Shown one piece after another: positions 7,376 through 16,128 of a stretch of DNA of 64,000 bases. Position 1 is the first letter of the stretch, and every line of letters begins with the position of its first letter. A model generated the notes under the pieces. The model ran no database searches and was not told the origin of the DNA. It was given only the letters and a program-made list of their open reading frames with translations. Origin of the DNA: JAABVY01 sp964627935 (GTDB lineage Bacteria; Zixibacteria; MSB-5A5; JAABVY01). Location: positions 62,001-126,000 of the forward strand of contig CAZVLB010000010.1 in the NCBI GenBank assembly GCA_964627935.1, in the 5' to 3' direction. A program made the position numbers and the translations under genes.

Positions 7376-8365
7376 CTATTTAAGTTCTTCCTTGAACTTT
7401 TTGATCATGGCAGGAATGATTTCGAAGGCATCGCCGACGATACCATAATTCGCAACCTTGAAAATAGGCGCATCTTTATCGCGGTTAACAGCAACGATCG
7501 TTCCGGAGGACTGCATGCCAACCAGGTGCTGAATCGCGCCGGAAATTCCACAGGCAATATACAGCTTGGGATTGACAGTCTTACCGGTCTGTCCAACCTG
7601 ATGAGGATAGGCCACCCATCCGGCATCAACCACCGCACGTGAAGCACCCATAGCGCCACCGAGCACATCGGCCAGTTCCTTGATCATCTCGAAATTCTCC
7701 GGGCCCTTGAGACCTCTACCGCCGGAGACGATAACATCAGCCTCGGTCAGGCTCATCGAACCCTCACCACCACCAACATTTTCCTTGACCTTGATCTTGC
7801 TGGCAATCAGATCAGCCGGAACTTCCGGTTTTTCCGGGGTGCCGGATTTGGAATCATCCTTTTCGGCTTCAGACATGACTTTGGGACGCAGGGTTGCCAC
7901 CTGGGGACGGCGGTCATCGAAAACAGCCGTGAGCCAGACATTACCGCCATAGGCGGGCTTGGTGGCCACCAATGAACCATCCTCTTTCATCGCCAGGCCG
8001 TTACAATCGGCCGCCAGGCCGACATCGAGCTGCGAGGCCAGGCGGGCAAAAAGAGACTTTCCGTAGAATGTGGCCGATCCCAGAACGACTTCCGGTTCAT
8101 GCTTTTTGATCAGGTCCGCAAGTAGATTAGAATAAGCGTCATCATGAAACTGGATCAACTCCGGATGATCACAGTAAATAACCTTGTCGGCCCCGTATTT
8201 ATAAAGATCAGCCGCCGCCTCATCCATACCCGATCCAAACAATAGCGCCGTAATTTCGGCACTCTTGGCCTCGGAAAGCTTCTTTGCGGCAGCCAGAAGT
8301 TCGTAAGTTACGCTGGAAAGCTCACCAGCTTTGTGCTGAGCGAATATCCATATACCCTGAGACAT
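7376..8365 (-). CDS. etfA: electron transfer flavoprotein, alpha subunit
   Basis: 329 aa, normal family length. The N-terminal domain (SQGIWIFAQHKAGELSSVTY) and the C-terminal FAD domain are both complete. FAD signatures: VSGGRGLKGPENF (about residues 214-226), SRAVVDAGWVAYPHQVGQTG and YIACGISGAIQHLVGM. It pairs with EtfB to carry electrons from acyl-CoA and other dehydrogenases to the quinone pool. It overlaps larC by one base (TAATG), so it is translated as the last gene of dusB-larB-larC-etfA. Its partner etfB lies 41 kb away on the same strand; the two are normally adjacent. Confidence 0.96.
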   Translation of the reverse strand: MSQGIWIFAQHKAGELSSVTYELLAAAKKLSEAKSAEITALLFGSGMDEAAADLYKYGADKVIYCDHPELIQFHDDAYSNLLADLIKKHEPEVVLGSATFYGKSLFARLASQLDVGLAADCNGLAMKEDGSLVATKPAYGGNVWLTAVFDDRRPQVATLRPKVMSEAEKDDSKSGTPEKPEVPADLIASKIKVKENVGGGEGSMSLTEADVIVSGGRGLKGPENFEMIKELADVLGGAMGASRAVVDAGWVAYPHQVGQTGKTVNPKLYIACGISGAIQHLVGMQSSGTIVAVNRDKDAPIFKVANYGIVGDAFEIIPAMIKKFKEELK

Positions 8366-9537
8366 TATAGCTCCTTTGCCTTGCTGATCTCTTTTTGAAT
8401 CATCTGATTAAGCTCTATTATACTAATTTTGCGTTCGGATGCCAACTTTTTAAGGTCATCAAACTCGGGATAATACCGTTTTTTGCCGTTGATATGAAAG
8501 ACCTTTACAATCAAAGGCCCGAAGCTGGTTTCTATTTCTTCAAACTCCCGTTTCAGTTTCGTCCGTTCAATCAGGTTATAACGCATGCCCGATGTGGTCG
8601 AATTGGAGAAGATGAATTCGCTCATCTTATCCTTATCCGCCGGGTTGCAGAAAACCGTAAGGAGCGTTCCGGGACGGTTTTTCTTCATGTTGATCGCGGT
8701 CGTAAAAACCTCAAAAGCACCCTGCTCAAACAGGCCATCGAACAGGTAGGAAAATACCTCAGGATTCATGTTATCGATATTGGTTTCGATCTGCAGGATC
8801 TGGTCCAGCATGAAATCGGATTCCTGGCCACTGATATAGATGCGCAGGAAATTCGGATGCGTCTCCAGCTCGGTACTTCCCGCGCCATAACCCACGAAGA
8901 ATATCTTGTAATTGCTAACATCATTAAGCTGTTCGGACATTGTCGTGATAATGGCCGCACCGGTGGGCGTGGAAAGCTCATAATCGACCTTGTGAAATAC
9001 GACATTGAATTCCTTGACCAGCTCCGATGTCGCCGGTGAGGGAATCGGGATTGTGCCATGGGCGGATTTGGTAACTCCGCGCCCCAGTCCGATTGGACGG
9101 GTGAATATCTTTTCTATGTCCAGTAGTTCAAAACCGATACATGCGCCGACTATATCGACAATTGCATCGACCGCCCCGACCTCATGGAAATGGATTTTAT
9201 CGATCGTTGTATTATGCACTTTGGCCTCGGCCTCCGCCAGACGATGGAATATCCTTTTAGCGTTGTTTTTTACTTTTTCATTCAACGAGCTGGAATCTAT
9301 GATTGCGTTTATATCGTTGAGGTTGCGATGTTTATGCTCATGCGGCGCCTTGACATCAACCTTAACGCAGGTTATGCCATGACGCATGACTTCATGTTTA
9401 TCTATCTCATAACCGCTGAGCGGAAGTTTTTCAAGCTCGGTTTTGAGCTTCTCGAAATCGAGCCCGGCTGAAACCAGCGCGGCCAGTATCATATCGCCGG
9501 CACAACCGCAGAATGGGTCAAAGATCAGTACTTTCAT
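8365..9537 (-). CDS. larC: nickel-pincer cofactor biosynthesis protein LarC
   Basis: 390 aa. It opens with MKVLIFDPFCGCAGDMILAA, the family hallmark, and contains IHFHEVGAVDAIVDIVGA and ELSTPTGAAIITT. LarC inserts nickel into the pincer nucleotide used by lactate racemase (LarA) and related enzymes. In some bacteria larC is split into two frames joined by a frameshift; here it is one intact frame. It overlaps larB by 20 nt and etfA by 1 nt, implying coupled translation. LarE and LarA are not in the window. Family call is strong; the client enzyme is unknown. Confidence 0.93.
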   Translation of the reverse strand: MKVLIFDPFCGCAGDMILAALVSAGLDFEKLKTELEKLPLSGYEIDKHEVMRHGITCVKVDVKAPHEHKHRNLNDINAIIDSSSLNEKVKNNAKRIFHRLAEAEAKVHNTTIDKIHFHEVGAVDAIVDIVGACIGFELLDIEKIFTRPIGLGRGVTKSAHGTIPIPSPATSELVKEFNVVFHKVDYELSTPTGAAIITTMSEQLNDVSNYKIFFVGYGAGSTELETHPNFLRIYISGQESDFMLDQILQIETNIDNMNPEVFSYLFDGLFEQGAFEVFTTAINMKKNRPGTLLTVFCNPADKDKMSEFIFSNSTTSGMRYNLIERTKLKREFEEIETSFGPLIVKVFHINGKKRYYPEFDDLKKLASERKISIIELNQMIQKEISKAKEL

Positions 9538-10300
9538 TGGAATCCCTGATAGTTTTTATGATTCTAAAGGCGGCACACGCCGCGCCATAGCCATTATCTA
9601 TATTTACAACCGTAACTCCCGATGAACAGGCATTGAGCATTGAAAGGAGCGGCGCCAAACCTGCAAATGAGGTGCCGTACCCGACCGATGTCGGCACTGC
9701 GACGATAGGCCGCCCGGATAGACCGCCGACAACCGATGCCAGCGCGCCCTCCATGCCGGCCACAACAATCAGAACTTTTGAATCGACCAGCTTGGATTCT
9801 TCGCCCAGAAAGCGATGCAAGCCAGCCACGCCGACATCATAGACGCTTACTGCATGGATACCCAGGAAATCGAGTGTCTCGCGGGCTTCCTCGGCAACAG
9901 GCAGGTCCGACGTACCGGCGGATATTACCGACACCGCATTGGGATCATCGGTTTTGGCTTTTGCCAGCTGGCCTATGCGAAATGTCCTCGCTACGTTATT
10001 GTATTGGCCGGATTTGAATTTTTGTTCCAGCTTTTGGCCGATCTGTTCCTCGACACGCGTTGCCAGAACCGGATGATCATCGTCTTGCATGCGCGAGATT
10101 ATTTGCTCGATCTGGCTCTCGGATTTGCCCTGGCAGAAGATAACCTCAGGCAGGCCGATACGGAATTTGCGATGATAATCGAGGCGTGCAAAATGAAGAT
10201 TCTCGTAAGGCTGGAGTTTCAGTTCGCGCAGGAAATCCTCCGGCGAAATGGCGCCCTCTTTGAAACGGGCCAGAAGCTTGCGAAGAAGTTGCTCATCCAT
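9518..10300 (-). CDS. larB: nickel-pincer cofactor biosynthesis protein LarB
   Basis: 260 aa. LarB is a PurE/AIR-carboxylase-like enzyme that carboxylates and hydrolyses nicotinic acid adenine dinucleotide, the first step of the pincer cofactor. The C-terminal half carries the PurE-like core: VISAGTSDLPVAEEARETL, DVGVAGLHRFLG, VVAGMEGALASVVGGLSG and PTSVGYG. The N-terminal part (GLPEVIFCQGKSESQIEQI) is typical of LarB. Its ATG overlaps the dusB stop (TGATG) and its 3' end overlaps larC. It might be misnamed PurE-like, but the adjacent larC decides the call. Confidence 0.93.
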   Translation of the reverse strand: MDEQLLRKLLARFKEGAISPEDFLRELKLQPYENLHFARLDYHRKFRIGLPEVIFCQGKSESQIEQIISRMQDDDHPVLATRVEEQIGQKLEQKFKSGQYNNVARTFRIGQLAKAKTDDPNAVSVISAGTSDLPVAEEARETLDFLGIHAVSVYDVGVAGLHRFLGEESKLVDSKVLIVVAGMEGALASVVGGLSGRPIVAVPTSVGYGTSFAGLAPLLSMLNACSSGVTVVNIDNGYGAACAAFRIIKTIRDSNESTDL

Positions 10301-11274
10301 CAGGCCACTCTCTGATGTTTGAGGATATAGTTCATCAAGATCTCAACGATATCGTTGTAAGATTCCACTGAAAACATCAGCGGTCGAAGCTTGGAGACCC
10401 CGGGCCATCCGCGCGTAAACCAGGCCAGATGTTTGCGAAGTTTCAGGCAGGCCGATTTTTCGCCGAAATCCTCGATCATTAGACGGGCGAATTCGAGCAT
10501 GATCTCGGTCTTTTCGCGCATCGACGGGTCGCCCGGATCATGGCCGGTTTTCAGATACTCATCAATTCTGCCAAATATCCAGGGCGCGCCCATGGCCGCC
10601 CGCCCGATCATGACATAATCACAGCCGGTTTCCGTAAGCATTCTTTCTGCATCCTGTGGAGTATGGATATCGCCGGAACCGATGACACTAATTTTAACAG
10701 CTTCTTTCAAAGTACGAATATATTTCCATTCGGATGTGCCCTTGAATCCGGAGGAGCGGGTGCGAGGATGGAGCACAAGGTATGATGCTCCGCTGGCCTC
10801 GGCCATTTTGCCGAATTCTATATAATGCTCCGACTGACGATCCCATCCGGAACGAAATTTAACCGAGACCGGAATGGATACAGCCCTAACCACAGCGGAG
10901 ATAAGCTTTCCCGATAATTCCAGGTCCTGCATCAGGGCCGCGCCGCTTTTATTTTTGACGATCTTCTTGGCCGGGCAACCGAAATTCATATCGATCATAT
11001 CACATCCGGTGGCGGCCACAATCTGGGCCGCATCATACATCATCTGAGGATCATGCCCGAAGATCTGGAAACAAACGGGCCGCTCCTTACCACGTAACCT
11101 CAACATGGCCAAAGTTTTGCGGTTAGCGCGAATGAGCCCGTCAACCGAAACCATCTCACTGTAAGCTATTGCCGCACCATGCCTTAATGCGATAGTGCGG
11201 TAGGCCGAGCCGGCGATATTGGCCAGCGGTGCCGAAATTACCTTGCCATCAGTACTTAAGCTTTTATTTCTCAT
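10300..11274 (-). CDS. dusB: tRNA-dihydrouridine synthase
   Basis: 324 aa from ATG 11274; an in-frame TTG at 11310 is disfavoured because it coincides with a -35 element. FMN-dependent reduction of uridines in the tRNA D-loop. Seen: VISAPLANIAGSAYR near the start, the MIDMNFGCPAKKIVKNKSG block with catalytic Cys100, and the FMN-binding stretches VSVKFRSGWD, VIGSGDIHTPQDAE and YVMIGRAAMGAPWIF. Best fit is DusB by sequence style. First gene of the dusB-larB-larC-etfA run. There is no ribosome site, and the predicted promoter puts the transcript start at or next to the ATG. Confidence 0.92.
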   Translation of the reverse strand: MRNKSLSTDGKVISAPLANIAGSAYRTIALRHGAAIAYSEMVSVDGLIRANRKTLAMLRLRGKERPVCFQIFGHDPQMMYDAAQIVAATGCDMIDMNFGCPAKKIVKNKSGAALMQDLELSGKLISAVVRAVSIPVSVKFRSGWDRQSEHYIEFGKMAEASGASYLVLHPRTRSSGFKGTSEWKYIRTLKEAVKISVIGSGDIHTPQDAERMLTETGCDYVMIGRAAMGAPWIFGRIDEYLKTGHDPGDPSMREKTEIMLEFARLMIEDFGEKSACLKLRKHLAWFTRGWPGVSKLRPLMFSVESYNDIVEILMNYILKHQRVA

Positions 11275-11281
11275 AACCGAC

Positions 11282-11310
11282 AATATAATTGTATCAACCT
11301 GTGCAGGCAA
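11282..11310 (-). promoter_or_regulatory. promoter of the dusB-lar-etfA operon, apparently leaderless
   Basis: On the minus strand: -35 TTGCCT (11310-11305), 17-bp spacer, -10 TATATT (11287-11282). Counting 7 nt further puts the start of transcription at the dusB ATG itself, matching the absence of a Shine-Dalgarno sequence. Confidence 0.5.
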
Positions 11311-11374
11311 GAGCTAATTGCCTCTAACATAAAGCACGACTTTGTATTAGATGCCGCTTTGAAAGGAGCGCACG

Positions 11375-12070
11375 ATGCCCGAAATTATTGTTAAATTTGA
11401 CAATAAGGTGATTGAAAAAGTCGTCACCGAAAAACCCCGCATATCTATCGGGAGAACATCTGATAATGACATAGTCCTTGACAACCGCGGCGTCTCCCGC
11501 AAACATGCTTTAATCGAGTTTACCGAAAATTCCGCCCTGCTGATCGATAATGACAGCCTCAACGGAACATTCTTAAACGATCGCAAAATCAGCGAGGAAA
11601 GCCTCAAAGATAAGGATCGCATTTCTATTGGTAAATACGATTTACTCTTCAATAGTTCCGGATCGAGGGAGAACAAAATATCCGATATGGACGGAACCAT
11701 GGTGCTGCAGACCAAGGATCATAAGGAACGCCTGGCACAGGATAAGGCATTTCGTGAACTGACCTCCCGTCATGGTTGCTCGCTTCTGGTCAGTGTCGAT
11801 AACAAGGGCACCAAGAATGAACATCCGATTGACAAGGATGTTTTAACGATTGGAAAATCAAGCTTCTGCAATATACCGGTCAAGGGGTTCTTTGCACCGC
11901 AGGTAGGCGCAAAGGTAGTGAAAGAGGGAGTATCTCATACTCTGGTAAATCTTGGTAAACAAGGCTATACCAAGGTCAATGGCGAATCCATCGACAGGTA
12001 TGATCTCAAGAACAACGACCTGGTGCAGGTAGGAAAAACATTTTTTAAGTATATAGAGGCAGGTGCATGA
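11375..12070 (+). CDS. FHA-domain phosphothreonine-binding protein
   Basis: 231 aa, with AAAGGAG 6 nt before the ATG. Residues about 5-95 are a canonical FHA domain: SIGRTSDNDIVLDNRGVSRKH, then NDSLNGTFLNDRKI. It holds the conserved Gly-Arg, Ser-Arg-Lys-His and Asn-Gly positions that bind phosphothreonine peptides. A second, degenerate FHA-like fold occupies about 140-228 (LTIGKSSFCNIPVKG ... YTKVNGESI) and lacks the SRxH motif. No signal peptide, so cytoplasmic. The stop overlaps the next gene's start (ATGA), and a Ser/Thr kinase lies two genes on, so it is probably the phosphoprotein reader of that module. Confidence 0.9.
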   Translation: MPEIIVKFDNKVIEKVVTEKPRISIGRTSDNDIVLDNRGVSRKHALIEFTENSALLIDNDSLNGTFLNDRKISEESLKDKDRISIGKYDLLFNSSGSRENKISDMDGTMVLQTKDHKERLAQDKAFRELTSRHGCSLLVSVDNKGTKNEHPIDKDVLTIGKSSFCNIPVKGFFAPQVGAKVVKEGVSHTLVNLGKQGYTKVNGESIDRYDLKNNDLVQVGKTFFKYIEAGA

Positions 12071-12795
12071 GAATAGGATTCTTCTCGGATGTCCATGCCA
12101 ACTGGGAAGCACTATCCGCATGTCTTCAGGAATTCGAGCACGAGGGGTTGAGCAAGCTGTTCTTTCTTGGAGATGCTGTTGGCTATGGTGCCGATCCCAA
12201 CCTGGTTGTTGAAAAAATTGATGAGATATGTGAAACGGTAATTCTGGGCAACCACGATGCCGCCGTTATCGGCATGCTCTCCTCGGAATATTTTAACCGT
12301 TATGCCCAGGTTTCATTTCACTTTACCAAAGAGGTGCTTAAACCTGAAAATCTGGAGCTTTTAAAGAATTTCCCGATGACCGCTGATTATGACATTTTCA
12401 CCCTGGTGCACGCGTTACCGCGTGATCCTGAAAGCTGGGGATATATTTCGACTTTGCGTGAAGCTGATGAAAATTTTGGGCATTTTGATACACAGGTATG
12501 CCTAATCGGCCATTCGCACAGACCGTTTGTGGTAGAGAAATCCCCCAACGGCGAGGCGCAGTTGATTACCTCGAGTGAAATCGAACTGAAACCCGAAAGC
12601 CGCTATATTATCAATGTCGGCTCGGTGGGACAGCCCCGGGATGGTAATCCGGACGCCTGTTTTGTAATTTACAATGATGAAGAGAAGCTGATTTCATTCA
12701 GACGGGTGGCCTATGATATAGAAACCGCGCAGGATAAAATGCGTAAGGCCAATATTCCCGGGTATCTTGTAAAAAGACTTAGCGTGGGAAGATAG
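12067..12795 (+). CDS. calcineurin-like metallophosphoesterase
   Basis: 242 aa. The five metal-binding blocks are visible in order: FFSDVHANWEAL (D-x-H), FLGDAVGYGADP (GD), ILGNHDAAVIG (GNHD), LVHALPRDP and IGHSHRPFVVE (GHxH). A binuclear metal enzyme of the YfcE/DevR-type family that hydrolyses phosphomonoesters or diesters. It starts inside the FHA gene (4-nt ATGA overlap) and ends 5 nt before the kinase gene, so the three are made together. A role as phosphatase opposing the kinase is inference from position; a nucleotide phosphodiesterase is just as possible from sequence alone. Confidence 0.9.
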   Translation: MRIGFFSDVHANWEALSACLQEFEHEGLSKLFFLGDAVGYGADPNLVVEKIDEICETVILGNHDAAVIGMLSSEYFNRYAQVSFHFTKEVLKPENLELLKNFPMTADYDIFTLVHALPRDPESWGYISTLREADENFGHFDTQVCLIGHSHRPFVVEKSPNGEAQLITSSEIELKPESRYIINVGSVGQPRDGNPDACFVIYNDEEKLISFRRVAYDIETAQDKMRKANIPGYLVKRLSVGR

Positions 12796-12800
12796 ATTAT

Positions 12801-15344
12801 ATGAGATTGCCAAAGATCAATTTAAGCCTTAAATCTGAGGATCCGCAAAAATCATTCGTCCGTTCTCATCCCGGACTGGTCCTCTACCTTTTGATCACCC
12901 TGCTGGTGATTGCAGTTTACCTGGAGCAAAGCTCGGTATTCGAAAATATCGAGTACAAGATTCAGGACGCGATGTTCTCATTTCGCGGCAGTCAAAAGGT
13001 CAGTGATGAAATCGTGCTTCTTAATATTGATAACAAGGCTCTGGATTACCTGGGATGGTGGCCGTGGTCTCATCATATGCTGGCGCAGATGATCGAGGCC
13101 CTCGATTATTATCAGCCGCGCGTGATATACCTCAATTTCAAAATCGACAACAATGTTGATGATTACGTCTCGGGCAATTCTCAACTCCTGGCTGAAAACG
13201 TATTGCAGTCCAATAACGTGATCTTGCCATTTGATGTCATGCTGGGTGCACGAACTCCAACGACACGAACCGCACCGGACTGGCTGACTAAATCATCCCT
13301 GAGTCATCGCGGCGTTGTTTCCAGTGATCAGATCGAAATGGCCAGCATGATTGATCTGCCTGAGGATATATTCGGCAAAGCGGCAAAATACTGCGGAGCA
13401 TCGATTACATATTTCGAGGATGACAATAGTGTCAGGTATCAGCCATTGGTGGTCAAATACGAAAACAAATTTTATCCCTCCGGCGATCTTCTGGCGGCGG
13501 CATTATATACCGGGCTATCTCCCGAAAATATCAGGTACAAACCGGGAGTGAAAGTACTGGTCGGTAATACCGAAATACCGGTCGACAGCAAGGGGCATAT
13601 GCTGATCAACTATCCGGGTGAGAATCCTGATTTCCCCACATATTCGATCAAGGATCTATGGGAGGGCAATGTGCCGGTTGAGGCGCTGGAAAATAAAATT
13701 GTCTTAGTCGATCTCAATGCCACCGGTCATTATGATCGCGTTATCACTCCCCTCTCATCGGATTTTACGCCGGGTCAAAAATCGGCCACGGTCATACATA
13801 ATATCATCAAGGGTGATTTCATCAACTCTTTCAAGGCCTCGGCGTCACTCGAGATACTTATTATCCTCGGCATCGGTCTTTTCTGCGCATTCCTGATCCC
13901 CAAGGTAACTCTGCTGCACAGGTTTATTATCCTGACCGTATTTTTGTTCGTACTGATAAATATCAACTTTATTCTCTTCTCCTCGTTCGACACGATGACC
14001 AACACATTCTATCCGGCCCTTGAGATAGTGCTCTTCATGGCCGCCGCGCCATTAATGAAATCGGCGGGCGCACAGAGAAAGAAGAAAAAACAGAAGCAGA
14101 CCGAGAAAGAAGCAGAGGAAAAACTTCTGGCCGAGATGAAAGTGGTCGAACAGCCGGAAGATGAGCAGAAACAGGAAAGAATAGAATCGCAGCCCGAGCC
14201 CCCGGTTCGCGAAATACCGGCCGAACCCGTCAATCAGGAAAATGCTCTGACTGCTCATATAGATAAACATGCCGAATCCATTTCAGAAGACGATGAAACA
14301 GTTGAGCTGAGCTCAATTGATCACTCGGTGGTAAAGCTGGAGGAGCCGATTCTTGCAGATGAACCGGCTGATGAAAAGGCAGGGGATGTGCTCGATCAGA
14401 CCCCATCACCTGAACCGGCCGACCGCCCCCCCGTGGCGCAGGAGAATGCCCAGGATTATGGTTCTGACAAGATAAAGATCTCATTCGATGAATCCGGCCG
14501 TCCCAGGCAGTTCGGCAGATACAAAATTCTTGAGGTGCTCGGCCAGGGTGCAATGGGCACGGTATACAAGGGTGAGGACCCGGCAATCGGACGTCCGGTG
14601 GCATTAAAAACGATCCGTTTCGACCGCCTGGCCAATGCCGATGAAATCGAGGAACTCAAGGGCCGTTTCATGCTCGAGGCCAAGGCCGCCGGTAATTTCT
14701 CGCATCCGAATATCGTAACTATCTATGATGTCGGGCAGGACCGCAATATCCAGTATATCGCCATGGAATATCTGCAGGGCCATACGCTCGATAATATAAT
14801 TTCCCGCAAACTCGATCTTAATTACAGGATCGTGGCCAGCATAGTGGCGCAGGTTTGCAGCGCGCTGCAATACGCCCACGACCGTCATGTGGTTCATCGC
14901 GATATCAAGCCGGCCAACATAATGGTCATGGATGGTTTCCAGGTCAAGGTTATGGATTTTGGCATCGCCCATTTCGAATCATCAAATATGACCCAGACCG
15001 GCGTGGCTATGGGCACGCCCAATTATATCTCGCCGGAACAATTGAGCGGAAAAGAGGTCACCAAATCCTCGGATATATTCTCGCTGGGCGTGGTCATGTA
15101 TGAGCTCCTGACAGGCAAGAAACCGTTTGCAGGTGAAAATATCAATAATCTTATTTTGAAGATTCTGCATGAGAACCCGACGCCGATATCCAAGATCGAT
15201 GATAAGGTGCCGCCACTCATGGAGCATGTGGTCGCCAAGGCGCTGGAAAAGGATCCCCTTAAACGTTATCACTCGGCATCCGAGATGGCGGCCAATCTGG
15301 CGGATTTTGTCTCATCCTTCTCGCCCAAAGCGGCAAGATTTTAA
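12801..15344 (+). CDS. CHASE2-sensor serine/threonine protein kinase
   Basis: 847 aa. A first membrane helix (about 24-42) is followed by an extracytoplasmic CHASE2 domain (about 45-345: IVLLNIDNKALDYLGWWPWS, HRGVVSSDQ, LINYPGENP). Three closely packed helices (about 350-420) come next, then a highly charged Lys/Glu/Pro linker (about 425-565). A Hanks-type kinase follows (about 570-830): GQGAMGTVYKG, the VALKTI lysine, HRDIKPANIMVMD, DFGIAH and GTPNYISPEQLSG. All catalytic elements are present, so it should be active. The kinase is C-terminal to CHASE2; the reverse order is also known in bacteria. The ligand of CHASE2 is unknown. Last gene of the FHA-phosphoesterase-kinase operon, before a strong terminator. 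Confidence 0.95.
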   Translation: MRLPKINLSLKSEDPQKSFVRSHPGLVLYLLITLLVIAVYLEQSSVFENIEYKIQDAMFSFRGSQKVSDEIVLLNIDNKALDYLGWWPWSHHMLAQMIEALDYYQPRVIYLNFKIDNNVDDYVSGNSQLLAENVLQSNNVILPFDVMLGARTPTTRTAPDWLTKSSLSHRGVVSSDQIEMASMIDLPEDIFGKAAKYCGASITYFEDDNSVRYQPLVVKYENKFYPSGDLLAAALYTGLSPENIRYKPGVKVLVGNTEIPVDSKGHMLINYPGENPDFPTYSIKDLWEGNVPVEALENKIVLVDLNATGHYDRVITPLSSDFTPGQKSATVIHNIIKGDFINSFKASASLEILIILGIGLFCAFLIPKVTLLHRFIILTVFLFVLININFILFSSFDTMTNTFYPALEIVLFMAAAPLMKSAGAQRKKKKQKQTEKEAEEKLLAEMKVVEQPEDEQKQERIESQPEPPVREIPAEPVNQENALTAHIDKHAESISEDDETVELSSIDHSVVKLEEPILADEPADEKAGDVLDQTPSPEPADRPPVAQENAQDYGSDKIKISFDESGRPRQFGRYKILEVLGQGAMGTVYKGEDPAIGRPVALKTIRFDRLANADEIEELKGRFMLEAKAAGNFSHPNIVTIYDVGQDRNIQYIAMEYLQGHTLDNIISRKLDLNYRIVASIVAQVCSALQYAHDRHVVHRDIKPANIMVMDGFQVKVMDFGIAHFESSNMTQTGVAMGTPNYISPEQLSGKEVTKSSDIFSLGVVMYELLTGKKPFAGENINNLILKILHENPTPISKIDDKVPPLMEHVVAKALEKDPLKRYHSASEMAANLADFVSSFSPKAARF

Positions 15345-15369
15345 AGCGAAGCATATTATGCAAAAAATA

Positions 15370-15396
15370 AAGGCGCCTTATCCGGGCGCCTTTTTT
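15370..15396. terminator. strong bidirectional terminator
   Basis: AAGGCGCC (15370-15377) pairs perfectly with GGCGCCTT (15385-15392), followed by a T-run; an A-run precedes the stem. It separates the kinase operon (plus) from the eleven-gene minus-strand run that ends at 15424. Confidence 0.88.
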
Positions 15397-15423
15397 AATT
15401 TATAAATAAGCTTTATCGCATCT

Positions 15424-15882
15424 TCAGCTTTCGCTCTCTTCTGTTTCCTCTTTATCCAGAATATCTTCTGCCAGCGACAATGCCACACCGGAGAGCATAA
15501 CCTCCACACCGAATTTGGTGAAATCCGACGAGATCAATTCACGGTTGATATTGGAATAGAGTGAACAGGCGGCATCGCTTTCGACCACGATACCGGAAAT
15601 CTTGTTTTCATTCTCGGCCACGAATGTAACCTCGCCCAGGTCCTCGGAAATCACGAAACCGGAGCAGCTGTGCAACTGCAGGTGGGCCCCGCCGGCATAG
15701 ACAACTATCATGGCGCCGGTTTTACGGCCCAGGGGGGTATTGGGATATATCTCCAAAATCAGCAGACGGCGCGATTCCTGGGATGTGATCTTCATGCGAT
15801 AGTGATCGGTATCCCATTCAACCTTCTCGGCCCCGACTGCCCTGCCGATATTCTCGACCTGTTCTTTGTTAAACTTCTCCAT
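15424..15882 (-). CDS. hypothetical cytoplasmic protein, 152 aa
   Basis: I do not recognise the family. No signal peptide or membrane segment. The middle (about 35-130) looks alpha/beta with short hydrophobic strands (RLLILEIYPNTPLG, AMIVVYAGGAHLQLH, EVTFVAENENKISGIVVES). The last ten residues are acidic. Two cysteines (about 74 and 106) are not in a metal motif. The ATG overlaps the tatA stop by one base, so it is translated with tatA and is the last gene of the ecfT-to-tatA run. A chaperone or accessory role with the Tat component is only a guess from position. Confidence 0.75.
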   Translation of the reverse strand: MEKFNKEQVENIGRAVGAEKVEWDTDHYRMKITSQESRRLLILEIYPNTPLGRKTGAMIVVYAGGAHLQLHSCSGFVISEDLGEVTFVAENENKISGIVVESDAACSLYSNINRELISSDFTKFGVEVMLSGVALSLAEDILDKEETEESES

Positions 15883-16109
15883 TACTCCTTGTCCCGATGC
15901 TTATCTTCCAGCTCGGATTTACTTTTCCTGGATTCGGGCTCATCAAGGCCGGTCAATTCATCCTGGGTATCTTTGAGCGATTTTTTAAAATCACGTATAC
16001 CCCGTCCCAGGCCCTGCGCAATTTCGGGAATTCGCTTGGCGCCGAATAACAGCAGAACCGCCAGAAATATGAGTAACAGCTCGGTTGGACCGGGCATCCA
16101 AATTAACAT
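15882..16109 (-). CDS. tatA: Sec-independent (Tat) translocase subunit TatA/E
   Basis: 75 aa with GAGGAGG 4 nt before the ATG. One membrane helix at the N-terminus (PTELLLIFLAVLLLFGAKRI) is followed directly by the amphipathic helix (PEIAQGLGRGIRDFKKSL), including the conserved FG hinge, and then a charged tail. TatA oligomers form the pore through which folded twin-arginine proteins cross the inner membrane, with TatC. The conserved FGAKRIPE element fits TatA/TatE better than TatB. tatC is not in the window. Confidence 0.93.
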   Translation of the reverse strand: MLIWMPGPTELLLIFLAVLLLFGAKRIPEIAQGLGRGIRDFKKSLKDTQDELTGLDEPESRKSKSELEDKHRDKE

Positions 16110-16128
16110 AATGCCTCCTCGACACCCA

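Noticed and set aside
8395..9039. Plus-strand open frame opposite larC
   Set aside because: larC is conserved throughout; the antisense product has no family features.
8365..9537. Programmed frameshift in larC
   Set aside because: The gene is one uninterrupted frame of full family length, so no frameshift is needed.
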